NCBI GenBank assembly: GCA_030641945.1
Contig: DAOWLL010000023.1
Span: 1 to 11,206, forward strand
Length of the DNA stretch: 11,206 nucleotides
Direction: 5' to 3'
DNA from: Gammaproteobacteria bacterium
Lineage (GTDB): Bacteria; Pseudomonadota; Gammaproteobacteria; SZUA-229
The notes below the pieces were generated by a model. The model worked only from the letters and a program-made list of their open reading frames with translations. It was not told where the DNA came from and searched no databases. Positions 1-6,845 of this stretch are shown here, one piece after another (positions within the stretch are counted from its first letter, which is position 1; each line of letters opens with the position of its first letter). Made by a program: the position numbers and the translations under genes.

Positions 1-1112
1 AATCCACCCAATGAATCATTCTGTGACACAACTGCGAGATCAAGGTTGAATCCAAACCAGAAACCGACACCTGCTGTATAAAGATTTTCTTTTGCCGCAT
101 CCGATATACCATCAGCAATATTCTTCTGGGCACCAACACGCAACTGTATAAAATCAAGTAAATTAAATTCACCACCGACAGAAATATTCTGGCTTTTCAG
201 CGCTTGAAAGCTCCCACTGGTTAATAACGCATCGTTTTCGATCAAATCAATATCTGCCCCCAATGTCAGCAAGTCAGTACGATACGCAATACCCAATCTT
301 GCCTGGGTATCAAACGAAAGCGTAGCCGGATTACCGGCTGCATTAATAAAATTAATCTTATGAGATACCAGGTTTGTTGCTACCAGACCGATCTGTGTAT
401 GTTTAGTCAGTCCCATGACAAGGCCAATATCAAGCGTGGTGAAATCGCCAAGGTCAGTTGTATTACTGTCATCGAGCAAATCACCGAGACCGGTGTCAAC
501 AGTAGTAATCGACTCACTGATGAAGGCATTATCAACCTTGACGTATTTTGGCTTGAGTCCGACAGCTATCTTTTGACCAAAGACCTGGAAATTCCTTGCC
601 AGGGACACGCCCAGCTCTGTTGTTAAAATACCTTCGATCACCAGGTCATACTGAGCAGGATTGTTGAAATCCGTCGTTGTGACAGTACCTGCGGCAATTG
701 CATCAGCACGAGCACTAAAAGCAAACGCCCATTTATCTGCCGAAAAACCTGTTGAAAATGCCAGGGTTGTTTCTGGTGCAATTACATCGCCCAGCATAGA
801 CTGTGCAATACTCAGCGCTTCTGCAGCCTGTCCATTATTAAACGCTGACTGGAAGTCATCAATCTGGTCAACAAGTCCGTCATTATCATTGAGAAAAGCA
901 CCAACACCGAGCAATAACGAAAAATCTTCACGGCTTGGCTGAAATGAAAGCATGCCCGGGTTGGCGAATGGTGCAGTTGCAATATCCGCTGTTGCCACCC
1001 TGACATTACCCATACCCAGAGATCGTGCTTCGACCGAGAAAGGCACTGCATCTGCCGATCCTGAGAGGACAGCCAGAAGTGCTGCTGATAAAATTCTTTT
1101 ATAATGTTTCAT
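1..1112 (-). CDS. TraF_2-like / FadL-like outer-membrane beta-barrel protein (partial, C-terminus off the window)
   Basis: I read this open frame directly from the minus strand. It starts at an ATG at 1112-1110 and stays open to the left edge, giving about 370 codons with no stop, so the C-terminus is missing. The first 22 residues form a signal peptide (MKHYKRI, a hydrophobic core, then a SADA-type cleavage site before VPFS). The mature start carries ARSLGMGNVRVATAD and then APFANPGML. This 'alGmGnvgvA...A.fxNPa' pattern is typical of FadL/PorV-like barrels and of the family usually named 'conjugal transfer protein TraF' (PF13729, from memory). The rest alternates short beta-like strands with Gly/Asn/Asp turns (for example KYVKVDNAF and LGADIDLIEND), as in a barrel. 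GGGGG about 4-8 bases before the ATG can serve as ribosome-binding site. The neighbours are not conjugation genes, so a transfer role is not supported. It is probably an outer-membrane protein of unknown substrate. Confidence 0.8.
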   Translation of the reverse strand, partial: MKHYKRILSAALLAVLSGSADAVPFSVEARSLGMGNVRVATADIATAPFANPGMLSFQPSREDFSLLLGVGAFLNDNDGLVDQIDDFQSAFNNGQAAEALSIAQSMLGDVIAPETTLAFSTGFSADKWAFAFSARADAIAAGTVTTTDFNNPAQYDLVIEGILTTELGVSLARNFQVFGQKIAVGLKPKYVKVDNAFISESITTVDTGLGDLLDDSNTTDLGDFTTLDIGLVMGLTKHTQIGLVATNLVSHKINFINAAGNPATLSFDTQARLGIAYRTDLLTLGADIDLIENDALLTSGSFQALKSQNISVGGEFNLLDFIQLRVGAQKNIADGISDAAKENLYTAGVGFWFGFNLDLAVVSQNDSLGG

Positions 1113-1234
1113 ACGACCCCCGGGTCTCTTTATATCCGTAATACTATTGAGCATAGTGCAAAACAGGCTTTTATCTAGTTTGGATATACGGCCTGGGGCA
1201 CAGACAAAATAGGATTTTCGAGTACAGATATAAC

Positions 1235-1681
1235 ATGACTGAGAACGCCAACTTATCAACCAGCTATGTCGGACTGGGCAGGAGGCTGCTGGCCATTATG
1301 TACGATCTTTTTCTGTTGCTGGCACTATTCTTTATTGCCACAGTAGTTGCCATGGTACTCAACCGGGGCACAATCGAATCCGGACAAACCCTGTATCCTT
1401 ACTATGTCGCTTGCCTGGTAATAATCAGCTTCAGTTTTTATGGCTGGTTCTGGACACATGGCGGCCAGACACTGGGAATGAAAACATGGAAGATGAAGCT
1501 GCAGCAGAGCAATGGCCACTCGGTCACATGGCCGCTCGCCTTGATTCGCTTTATTACAGCGATAATTTCGTGGTCAGCTGCAGGACTTGGCCTGTTATGG
1601 TCGCTGTTTCATCCGCAGAGACGCACCTGGCATGATATTGCATCGAATTGCGTACTTGTCGATCTCAGACCTGGCAGATGA
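1235..1681 (+). CDS. RDD family integral membrane protein
   Basis: This 148-residue protein is of usual length for a single RDD domain (PF06271). The N-terminus has the family signature RRLLAIMYD (Arg16, Arg17, Ala20, Asp24) entering a first membrane segment at about residues 24-43. A second segment lies at about 55-73 and is followed by THGGQTLGMKTWKMKL, the conserved loop after helix 2. A third hydrophobic stretch lies at about 100-124, and the C-terminal RTWHDIASNCVLV matches the usual 'R..hD..agt.vv' ending. RDD proteins are inner-membrane proteins; some have been linked to ion exchange, but for this one no substrate can be inferred. No strong Shine-Dalgarno is visible before the ATG, and there is no better upstream start. 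The gene converges on lptG, and its stop codon touches the edge of a repeat cassette whose first hairpin probably terminates it. Confidence 0.9.
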   Translation: MTENANLSTSYVGLGRRLLAIMYDLFLLLALFFIATVVAMVLNRGTIESGQTLYPYYVACLVIISFSFYGWFWTHGGQTLGMKTWKMKLQQSNGHSVTWPLALIRFITAIISWSAAGLGLLWSLFHPQRRTWHDIASNCVLVDLRPGR

Positions 1682-1687
1682 TTTAGC

Positions 1688-1728
1688 GGTCTTCCCCAAT
1701 GTATTTGGACAAGACCCAATATTTTTTT
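1688..1728 (+). terminator. Probable Rho-independent terminator of the RDD gene
   Basis: Seven bases after the RDD stop codon a symmetric hairpin can form. GGTCTT (1688-1693) pairs with AAGACC (1711-1716) and, inside a 2x2 internal loop, CCAA (1696-1699) pairs with TTGG (1705-1708) around a 5-base loop. A run of seven T (1722-1728) follows after CAATA. The stem is interrupted and of modest GC content, and it is separated from the T run by a few bases, so termination is likely rather than certain. The same bases form one end of the repeat cassette at 1680-1975. Confidence 0.5.
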
Positions 1729-1756
1729 CACCACAGAGGCACAGAGTACACAGAGG
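1727..1756 (+). repeat. CACAGAG-heptamer intergenic repeat, copy 1 (plus orientation)
   Basis: TTCACCA leads into three CACAGAG heptamers separated by one and two bases, then GG. The first 29 bases (1727-1755) are identical to 11160-11188 at the other end of the window. From general knowledge, repeats of this 'accacagaggcacagag' type are scattered in intergenic DNA of many environmental bacteria, with no settled function. Confidence 0.85.
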
Positions 1757-1844
1757 TTTTTTATGTGTAATACGCATATTTCTGTTTATGCTGCTGGTAT
1801 CGTTACTTTTTATGATAAGAATTGATTAACAAAACAATGCTTTT

Positions 1845-1872
1845 CTCTGTGTCCTCCGTGCCTCTGTGGTGA
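1845..1872 (-). repeat. CACAGAG-heptamer intergenic repeat, copy 2 (inverted)
   Basis: Read on the minus strand, this 28-base stretch matches copy 1 (1728-1755) at 26 of 28 positions. One A is replaced by G in the middle heptamer and one T by G in the following spacer. It lies in opposite orientation to copy 1, with 89 bases between them, so the two could pair as a long stem. Confidence 0.8.
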
Positions 1873-1904
1873 GAGGGTTTTATGCTTTTAACAAAAAAAA
1901 CGAT

Positions 1905-1926
1905 TTCCTCTGTGCCTCTGTGGTAA
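1905..1926 (-). repeat. CACAGAG-heptamer intergenic repeat, copy 3 (short, inverted)
   Basis: Read on the minus strand, this is TTACCACAGAGG followed by one more CACAGAG and GAA. It is a two-heptamer version of the same repeat, lacking the third unit, in the same orientation as copy 2. A run of eight A (1893-1900) lies close by on its left. Confidence 0.7.
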
Positions 1927-1974
1927 AGCTTTTTATCTGTTCAACCCACTGTATTTGGGGAAGTCCCGATTTAG

Positions 1975-3045
1975 CTATCTTATTCTTCTGATCAAAACCA
2001 AAGATATCGCAATCACCAGTATTGATGGCAAACCCGCACTCAATACCGGTGTGATGCCGTAGATAATACCCATCTGGTTTATAACCCTGTTCAGCACGTA
2101 AAAAGCAACGCCGATCATTATACCGATCAGTATGCGCCGGCCGGTTCCACCGGAGCGTGAACTCGAAGTCAGCACAAGAGGCACTGCAATCATCAGCATG
2201 CCGACACTGGTCAATGGTGTAAACATCTTCACCCAGAATGCCAGCCAGAACGAATCGGATTCCAGTTCATTCTCATCCAGGTACAGGCTGTACTGCCACA
2301 ACTCGGTGGCCGACATATCCTCGGGTTCCAGGTTTAGCACATTGAACAAGTCAGTACTCACCATCGCAGGCCATGTTTCTGTCGCGTTTTGAGTAGATTT
2401 AACGCTCTCTTGTGTAATTACACTGTTGGTCACATCCTGAAGATGCCATAGTTGTTCTTTTTCGTCGTAGTGCGCCTGCCCGGCGAAAGTTGTTTTTTTC
2501 AGTCGATGCTCCGAGTCAAGCTGGTAAATAATGACATCCCTGAGCTGGACGCCCGGCAAAACAGTACCGATATATACAAAATTATCGCCATACTTTGACC
2601 ATAACCCTCTTCTGTCACCTGTTAGCACCCTGCCTTCGAGCGCTTCTGCACGCATCGTCTTGGCCGCACTGATCGTTACAGGCGCAAGAAATTCCCCCAG
2701 CAGCGCAACCATCACAATAAGCACAAAACCCGCTTTGAGTACAGCAACGGTAATACGTGATATCGAAATTCCGGCAGCACGAACCACCACCAGCTCAGAA
2801 GTGGAGGCGAGCGCGCCCAGTGACAACAAGCCTCCAAGCAACATGGCTGAGGGGAAAACCTGGTAAAGAAGCTGGGGCAGGTTAAGCAGCACGAAAATTA
2901 ATGCCTGCAGCGCGCCGTAATTGTTCATACCGACATGCTGAAGCTCTGAGACAAAACTGATGAATGTAAATAATGCCCCGAACACAAACAGTGACATCAT
3001 GGTTCCGCCAACGATGGCGCGCGCAATATAACGATCAAGTATCAA
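1975..3045 (-). CDS. lptG: LPS export ABC transporter permease LptG
   Basis: LptG is one of the two inner-membrane permease subunits of the LptB2FG transporter, which extracts lipopolysaccharide and passes it to LptC and the periplasmic bridge. The 356-residue protein has the YjgP/YjgQ layout (PF03739). MILDRYIARAI leads into helix 1 (about 10-33), helix 2 spans about 45-80, and SELVVVRAAG (about 83-91) is the coupling region facing LptB. Helix 3 is at about 98-120. The periplasmic jellyroll (about 125-265) includes GLWSKYGDNFVYIG, very close to the E. coli GLWAKDGNNFVYI motif. Three C-terminal helices lie at about 267-292, 303-320 and 337-353. The start codon is TTG (3045-3043); only a weak GAGA precedes it, but the N-terminus fits the family. 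It lies 9 bases after lptF in the same direction, so translational coupling is likely. The stop abuts the 8-base repeat of the neighbouring cassette. Confidence 0.96.
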   Translation of the reverse strand: MILDRYIARAIVGGTMMSLFVFGALFTFISFVSELQHVGMNNYGALQALIFVLLNLPQLLYQVFPSAMLLGGLLSLGALASTSELVVVRAAGISISRITVAVLKAGFVLIVMVALLGEFLAPVTISAAKTMRAEALEGRVLTGDRRGLWSKYGDNFVYIGTVLPGVQLRDVIIYQLDSEHRLKKTTFAGQAHYDEKEQLWHLQDVTNSVITQESVKSTQNATETWPAMVSTDLFNVLNLEPEDMSATELWQYSLYLDENELESDSFWLAFWVKMFTPLTSVGMLMIAVPLVLTSSSRSGGTGRRILIGIMIGVAFYVLNRVINQMGIIYGITPVLSAGLPSILVIAISLVLIRRIR

Positions 3046-3054
3046 GTGATTGTC

Positions 3055-4158
3055 TCATGTGTGTTTTGCAGCAGATCTGTTTTTTTTCATGATCAGGCCA
3101 CTGCGCCTCAGCAAAATATATAAGGTAATAACACCAAGCACGTGCACCCACGATGTCCCTATCCAGTAAGGCACTATACCTTTTGAGATCCATGCTTTTC
3201 CCACACCAAGCAAGTTAGAGAAGATAAGGTAAAGCAGGATGCCCAGTGCAAGCTTGGAATAACGTCCGCCCCTTGGGGTGGTCTGGCTCAAAGGCAGTGC
3301 CATCATGACAATAATCAATGTTGCAACAGGCAGAGTAATGCGCCAGTCGAGTTCAGCCTTGTGTTCCGGATTATCTGAATTCCACAGCTCTTTTGTTGAT
3401 AGTGCCTGTACACGCAATGGATAACTTCTGTCTTTTGGTGCCGGTATGAGCACACCATATTCAGCGTATTCTATGATCTGATAATCCGATTCACCGGGCA
3501 CACCAATATAATGGTGACCTTTTTCAAATAACATGTAATCCAGCCCGGTATCATGCCTTACATTTCTCGCCGCCCGCGCCAGGTCAACATGCGTGCTGCC
3601 ATCCTTGTTAAAACGCTGGAATATGTTATTCATTGTTTTTCCATCTTTGCTTATATCTTCCATGAAAATTACTGCCTCACCATCCGGAGATCGATTGAAA
3701 CGCCCGGACGCAAATGTGCTGATAATACTGACGTTACGGATTTCTGAATTAATCTCAGCACGCTGCAGTGCTACCCAGGGCCGCATGTAAAGCATCATCA
3801 CCAGCACCATCAGGCTAATCGGCAACGTTACCATCAACATTGAACGAAACCATTGTTTTGGCCCAATGCCGCCTGACATCATAGCGGTCATCTCACTGTC
3901 CATATACAGGCGGCTCAAAGCCAGCAACACGCCGAGAAAAAGGCTTATCGGTATTAACAGCACGATCACCTTCAATTGGCTGTTTATGAACAGGGGCAAT
4001 ACAGTGCCGGTCGTCAAATCACCTTGCAGAAACCATTTCAGAAATTGCACGACCTCAACGCTGATGACCACGATCAACAATACAAACAAAACGGCCAGCC
4101 AGGTTGTAATGACCTCTCTGACTATATAACGATCAATAATAGTGATACCGAAACTCAT
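3055..4158 (-). CDS. lptF: LPS export ABC transporter permease LptF
   Basis: LptF is the partner permease of LptG in the LptB2FG lipopolysaccharide extractor. From the chosen start (MSFGITIIDRYIVREV) the protein has 367 residues, close to E. coli LptF. Helix 1 is at about 17-39, helix 2 at about 50-84, the LptB-coupling segment with DSEMTAMMSGG at about 87-97, and helix 3 at about 105-127. A periplasmic jellyroll domain (about 130-260) follows. Then come AELDWRITLP (268-277), a motif shared with E. coli LptF, and three final helices ending in a basic tail. An in-frame ATG ten codons upstream (4188) is also possible. I prefer 4158 because family members begin only a few residues before the 'RY..RE' motif; neither site has a clear Shine-Dalgarno. 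The gene is first of an lptF-lptG pair, divergent from pepA. Confidence 0.93.
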   Translation of the reverse strand: MSFGITIIDRYIVREVITTWLAVLFVLLIVVISVEVVQFLKWFLQGDLTTGTVLPLFINSQLKVIVLLIPISLFLGVLLALSRLYMDSEMTAMMSGGIGPKQWFRSMLMVTLPISLMVLVMMLYMRPWVALQRAEINSEIRNVSIISTFASGRFNRSPDGEAVIFMEDISKDGKTMNNIFQRFNKDGSTHVDLARAARNVRHDTGLDYMLFEKGHHYIGVPGESDYQIIEYAEYGVLIPAPKDRSYPLRVQALSTKELWNSDNPEHKAELDWRITLPVATLIIVMMALPLSQTTPRGGRYSKLALGILLYLIFSNLLGVGKAWISKGIVPYWIGTSWVHVLGVITLYILLRRSGLIMKKNRSAAKHT

Positions 4159-4242
4159 GGCCGGATTATCACATTGACTGCGTGTCATTGACCAGCATAT
4201 GAGAAAAAATTCAGGGCTTTTGCATCTGAAGATAAATCAATC

Positions 4243-4271
4243 ATGAAAAATGAAGGTGAATTTCATACAAT
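4243..4271 (+). promoter_or_regulatory. Candidate sigma70 promoter for pepA
   Basis: ATGAAA (4243-4248, four of six matches to the -35 consensus) and TACAAT (4266-4271, five of six matches to the -10) are separated by 17 bases. Transcription would begin near 4278, leaving a leader of about 25 bases before the pepA start at 4304. This agrees with the Shine-Dalgarno at 4295 and argues against the upstream ATG at 4250. This is a match by eye only. Confidence 0.4.
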
Positions 4272-4294
4272 GCCCCAATTTATTCGAATTCTTT

Positions 4295-4298
4295 GGAG
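4295..4298 (+). promoter_or_regulatory. Ribosome-binding site that fixes the pepA start
   Basis: GGAG ends five bases before the ATG at 4304. The upstream in-frame ATG at 4250 has no such site and would add 18 residues that do not look like PepA, so this site decides the start. Confidence 0.65.
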
Positions 4299-4303
4299 CA
4301 AGC

Positions 4304-5806
4304 ATGGAATATACCGTCAAGAGCGGCAGCCCGGAAAAACAGCGGATTGGCTGTGTCGTCGTCGCCGTTTATGCACCCAGAACACTGTCAGCCGCGGCCA
4401 AAACGCTCGATAAGGCCTGCGGCGGCCTGATTTCCAACCTGATCCGACGGGGCGAACTCGAAGGTGACCTGGGCGGTACTCTGCTGCTGCATAATATTGA
4501 AAATACGCTGTGTGATCGTGTCTTGCTGATTGGCTGCGGCAAGGAGAAGGAAATTGATACCCGTGCCTTCAGAAAAATTAACAGCACCATGGCAGCGACC
4601 CTCAAATCCAGCGGTACAACCGAGGTTGCATCTTACCTCACCGAGATTCCGCTCAAGCGCAGAAGCCTGAGCTGGAAAATCCAGCAGTCTATTGAAGCAA
4701 TCGACGAGACACTGTACGCGTTCAATCAACTCAAATCAGAACAGATTCCACCCCGCCGGCCATTACGCAAGTTTGTTTTCAGTGTGTCGGGCCGTGGCCA
4801 GTTGACTGAAGGCGAAGCAGCTGTACGCCGGGGCATGGCAATTTCCACGGGCATCAAACTGACCAAGGACATTTCAAACCTGCCTGGCAATATCTGCACC
4901 CCTGATTACCTGGCGAAACAGGCAATCACAATGCAAAAGCAGTTGCCGAAAACCAGGGTGGCCGTGCTGGATGAAAAAGAAATCGAAAGCCTCGGCATGG
5001 GCGCTTTCATGTCTGTAACCAGGGGCAGCAGACAAGACGGAAAACTGATCGTCATTGAGTATAAGGGCAGAGACAGGAAACAGAAACCCATTGCGCTTGT
5101 CGGTAAAGGCGTTACCTTTGATTCTGGCGGCATCAGTCTTAAACCAGGCGCTGCAATGGATGAGATGAAGTATGACATGTGTGGCGCTGCCAGCGTCCTT
5201 GGCGCGGTCTCAGCCTGTGCCGAACTGCAGCTTCCAGTCAATATCGTTGGCATCATACCCACGGTAGAAAACATGCCGGATGGCATTGCCAGCAAACCCG
5301 GCGATATCGTCACCAGCATGTCAGGGCAAACCATTGAGATTCTTAATACCGATGCTGAAGGCAGGTTGATCCTGTGTGATGCGCTGACCTATGCAGAGAA
5401 ATTCGATCCGGAAGTCGTCATCGATATCGCAACCCTGACCGGCGCATGTGTGGTTGCACTGGGCGCGCATCCTGCAGGCTTGCTGGGCAACCACAAGCCA
5501 CTCATTCACGACTTGCTGAAAGCCGGCAAAAGCAGCGGTGACCGTTGTTGGGAACTTCCCCTGTGGGATGATTACCAGGAACAACTGGACAGTAATTTCG
5601 CAGACATAGCAAATATTGGCGGCAAGGGCGCCGGTACTATAACCGCAGCCTGCTTCCTGTCACGTTTTGCAAAAAAATACCATTGGGCGCATCTTGATAT
5701 CGCCGGGGTCGCCTGGAAAGGCGGCAAGGAAAAAGGCGCAACCGGACGTCCGGTCAGTTTGCTGGTACAGTACATACTTCAACGCATAACCGATAACAAG
5801 AACTAA
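4304..5806 (+). CDS. pepA: Leucyl aminopeptidase PepA (family M17)
   Basis: PepA is a cytosolic hexameric aminopeptidase with two metal ions that removes N-terminal residues, especially leucine. In E. coli it also acts as a DNA-binding accessory protein in plasmid resolution and carAB control. From the start at 4304 it has 500 residues, against 503 in E. coli. The N-terminal domain (about 1-165) is variable. The M17 catalytic domain follows, with VGKGVTFDSGG and SLKPG giving Lys268, Asp273 and Lys280. KYDMCGA gives Asp291, and the signature NTDAEGRL gives Asp350, Glu352 and Arg354. All sit exactly two positions before their E. coli counterparts, so the metal and catalytic residues are complete. 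It is divergent from lptF and only seven bases before holC, suggesting one transcript. The longer frame from 4250 (518 residues) is disfavoured by ribosome-binding site and promoter positions. Confidence 0.96.
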   Translation: MEYTVKSGSPEKQRIGCVVVAVYAPRTLSAAAKTLDKACGGLISNLIRRGELEGDLGGTLLLHNIENTLCDRVLLIGCGKEKEIDTRAFRKINSTMAATLKSSGTTEVASYLTEIPLKRRSLSWKIQQSIEAIDETLYAFNQLKSEQIPPRRPLRKFVFSVSGRGQLTEGEAAVRRGMAISTGIKLTKDISNLPGNICTPDYLAKQAITMQKQLPKTRVAVLDEKEIESLGMGAFMSVTRGSRQDGKLIVIEYKGRDRKQKPIALVGKGVTFDSGGISLKPGAAMDEMKYDMCGAASVLGAVSACAELQLPVNIVGIIPTVENMPDGIASKPGDIVTSMSGQTIEILNTDAEGRLILCDALTYAEKFDPEVVIDIATLTGACVVALGAHPAGLLGNHKPLIHDLLKAGKSSGDRCWELPLWDDYQEQLDSNFADIANIGGKGAGTITAACFLSRFAKKYHWAHLDIAGVAWKGGKEKGATGRPVSLLVQYILQRITDNKN

Positions 5807-5813
5807 TTCCGGT

Positions 5814-6257
5814 ATGAGTCAGGAAACTAAGCCGCGTATTGATTTTTACAAGCTCAACAGCCAGAACAGAACCAGCATTAACAGATTCTGCTGCCAGCTC
5901 GCGGACAAGGTGGTAAAAATGGGGAATCCCGTTTTCGTCAGGACAAAAGACGAAACAGAAACTCGTCTCATGGATGACATAATGTGGACCTTCAGCGACA
6001 GCAGCTTTCTTCCACATGCCATTCAGGGAGACACTGTCGATACCGATGTTGCAGTGATCATTGGTCACAGCGCATCCGCATCAACAGCTTATCTCCTGAT
6101 TAACCTGGGTGATGAATTACCCAAAAATATACAGAACTATGAACGCATCGCTGAAATAATAAATGATGCGCCTGAAAATCTTCTTCAGGGCCGTGCCCGC
6201 TACTCGGCCTATAAAAAAGATGCATATCCATTGCACTATCACGAGATAACATCCTGA
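5814..6257 (+). CDS. holC: DNA polymerase III chi subunit
   Basis: Chi, with psi, connects the clamp-loader complex of the replicase to single-stranded DNA-binding protein. The protein has 147 residues, the same length as E. coli HolC (PF04364). Family features visible are RIDFYKL at the N-terminus (the first strand), the NPVFVRTKDE strand region, MDDIMWTFSDSSFLPH (matching E. coli 'LDEALW....SFVPH'), and a C-terminal YERIAEII helix followed by GRARYSAYKKDAYPLHYHEI. It lies between pepA and the 6268 gene with gaps of 7 and 10 bases, as in the gammaproteobacterial pepA-holC-valS cluster. No strong ribosome-binding site precedes the ATG, so translation may depend on readthrough from pepA. Confidence 0.92.
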   Translation: MSQETKPRIDFYKLNSQNRTSINRFCCQLADKVVKMGNPVFVRTKDETETRLMDDIMWTFSDSSFLPHAIQGDTVDTDVAVIIGHSASASTAYLLINLGDELPKNIQNYERIAEIINDAPENLLQGRARYSAYKKDAYPLHYHEITS

Positions 6258-6267
6258 TAAAAATCTT

Positions 6268-6753
6268 ATGCCAGAAAAAAACACGACCAACCTGCCTATC
6301 CTCGATGACATCATCAAACCCGGCAACTCTGACAAGGCGGTGCATCAGCCTTCAAGCAAGGTGCAGAGCTCAATGCGGTCAGATGATGAAACAAGCCAGC
6401 CATCTTCAACAGGTATTTATGCCGAAACCAGGTCACACACTGCAATTGATGAACCAGCCGGTATCCCCGAGCTCTTTACCGAAGATCAGCCAGATAAGGA
6501 TGCCATTGTTCAAATGGAATCTTCGCTGCCTACCGATACAAATGAAGAATTTCCGATAGATGATGAGCCAATACAGCAAGATGCCCCTGCCGGAGCAGGA
6601 CAAGCTCAACAGTCGCCCATTGATTTGCCCGATATTGATACCTTAACCGAGGAAATACTGGGCAGTATGATGCTCGAGATGGAGCAGTTGCTCAGAGAAA
6701 AAATCCAGCAAACACTGAAAAAACATTTATCAGCCGAAACCGGGTCCGACTAA
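6268..6753 (+). CDS. Acidic, probably disordered protein encoded between holC and valS
   Basis: This is a 161-residue protein of unknown function. Three parts can be seen. A short N-terminal motif, LPILDDIIKPG (residues 9-19), is followed by a long Ser/Asp/Glu/Gln/Pro-rich stretch (about 20-115) with little predicted structure. A C-terminal amphipathic helix (about 121-156) includes LTEEILGSMMLEMEQLLREK and a basic KKHL tail. There is no signal peptide or membrane segment, so it is probably cytosolic. It is ten bases after holC and precedes valS. I recall that Pseudomonas also has an unnamed gene between holC and valS, which supports it being real. The layout (short linear motif, linker, helix) suggests an adaptor that binds partners at both ends, but that is inference only. 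Confidence 0.75.
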   Translation: MPEKNTTNLPILDDIIKPGNSDKAVHQPSSKVQSSMRSDDETSQPSSTGIYAETRSHTAIDEPAGIPELFTEDQPDKDAIVQMESSLPTDTNEEFPIDDEPIQQDAPAGAGQAQQSPIDLPDIDTLTEEILGSMMLEMEQLLREKIQQTLKKHLSAETGSD

Positions 6754-6796
6754 GTCCGACTGCGCCCCTCTCATAGGCTATCCGCAGTGCATGCGG

Positions 6797-6802
6797 TATA
6801 AT
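6797..6802 (+). promoter_or_regulatory. Candidate -10 element for valS
   Basis: A perfect TATAAT lies 43 bases before the valS ATG, in the 92-base gap after the upstream gene. The -35 region (around 6773-6779) matches poorly. Transcription would begin near 6809 and give valS its own promoter besides any readthrough from pepA-holC. Confidence 0.45.
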
Positions 6803-6845
6803 CCGGCGCTTTTAATCAATATCGAAGAGCGCCCTCGAAAAACCC

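Larger units (their letters stand above)
1680..1975. mobile_element. Putative 280-base non-autonomous insertion filling the RDD-lptG gap
   Basis: The gap between the two convergent genes is bounded by an exact 8-base direct repeat, GATTTAGC, at 1680-1687 and 1968-1975. The left copy overlaps the RDD stop codon and the right copy touches the lptG stop codon. Just inside, the ends carry inverted CTTCCCCAA (1691-1699) and TTGGGGAAG (1955-1963). Between them lie three copies of the CACAGAG repeat and no plausible gene. An 8-base target duplication with short inverted ends is what a small passively mobilised element (MITE-like) would leave. No transposase is present and I do not recognise the family. 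The alternative is slow accretion of intergenic repeats with a chance 8-base match. Confidence 0.35.

Noticed and set aside
360..942. Two plus-strand open frames (88 and 93 residues) near the left edge
   Set aside because: They lie opposite the long minus-strand barrel protein, which has a signal peptide and family motifs, and neither reads as a protein.
1727..1926. CRISPR array
   Set aside because: The repeats change orientation, vary in length and have no regular spacers; no cas gene is present.
4250..4303. 18-residue N-terminal extension of PepA from an upstream ATG
   Set aside because: There is no ribosome-binding site, it lies over the likely promoter, and a good GGAG site precedes the ATG at 4304.
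4906..5334. 142-residue minus-strand open frame inside pepA
   Set aside because: It overlaps the catalytic region of PepA, whose residues are all intact, and its composition is that of an antisense shadow.
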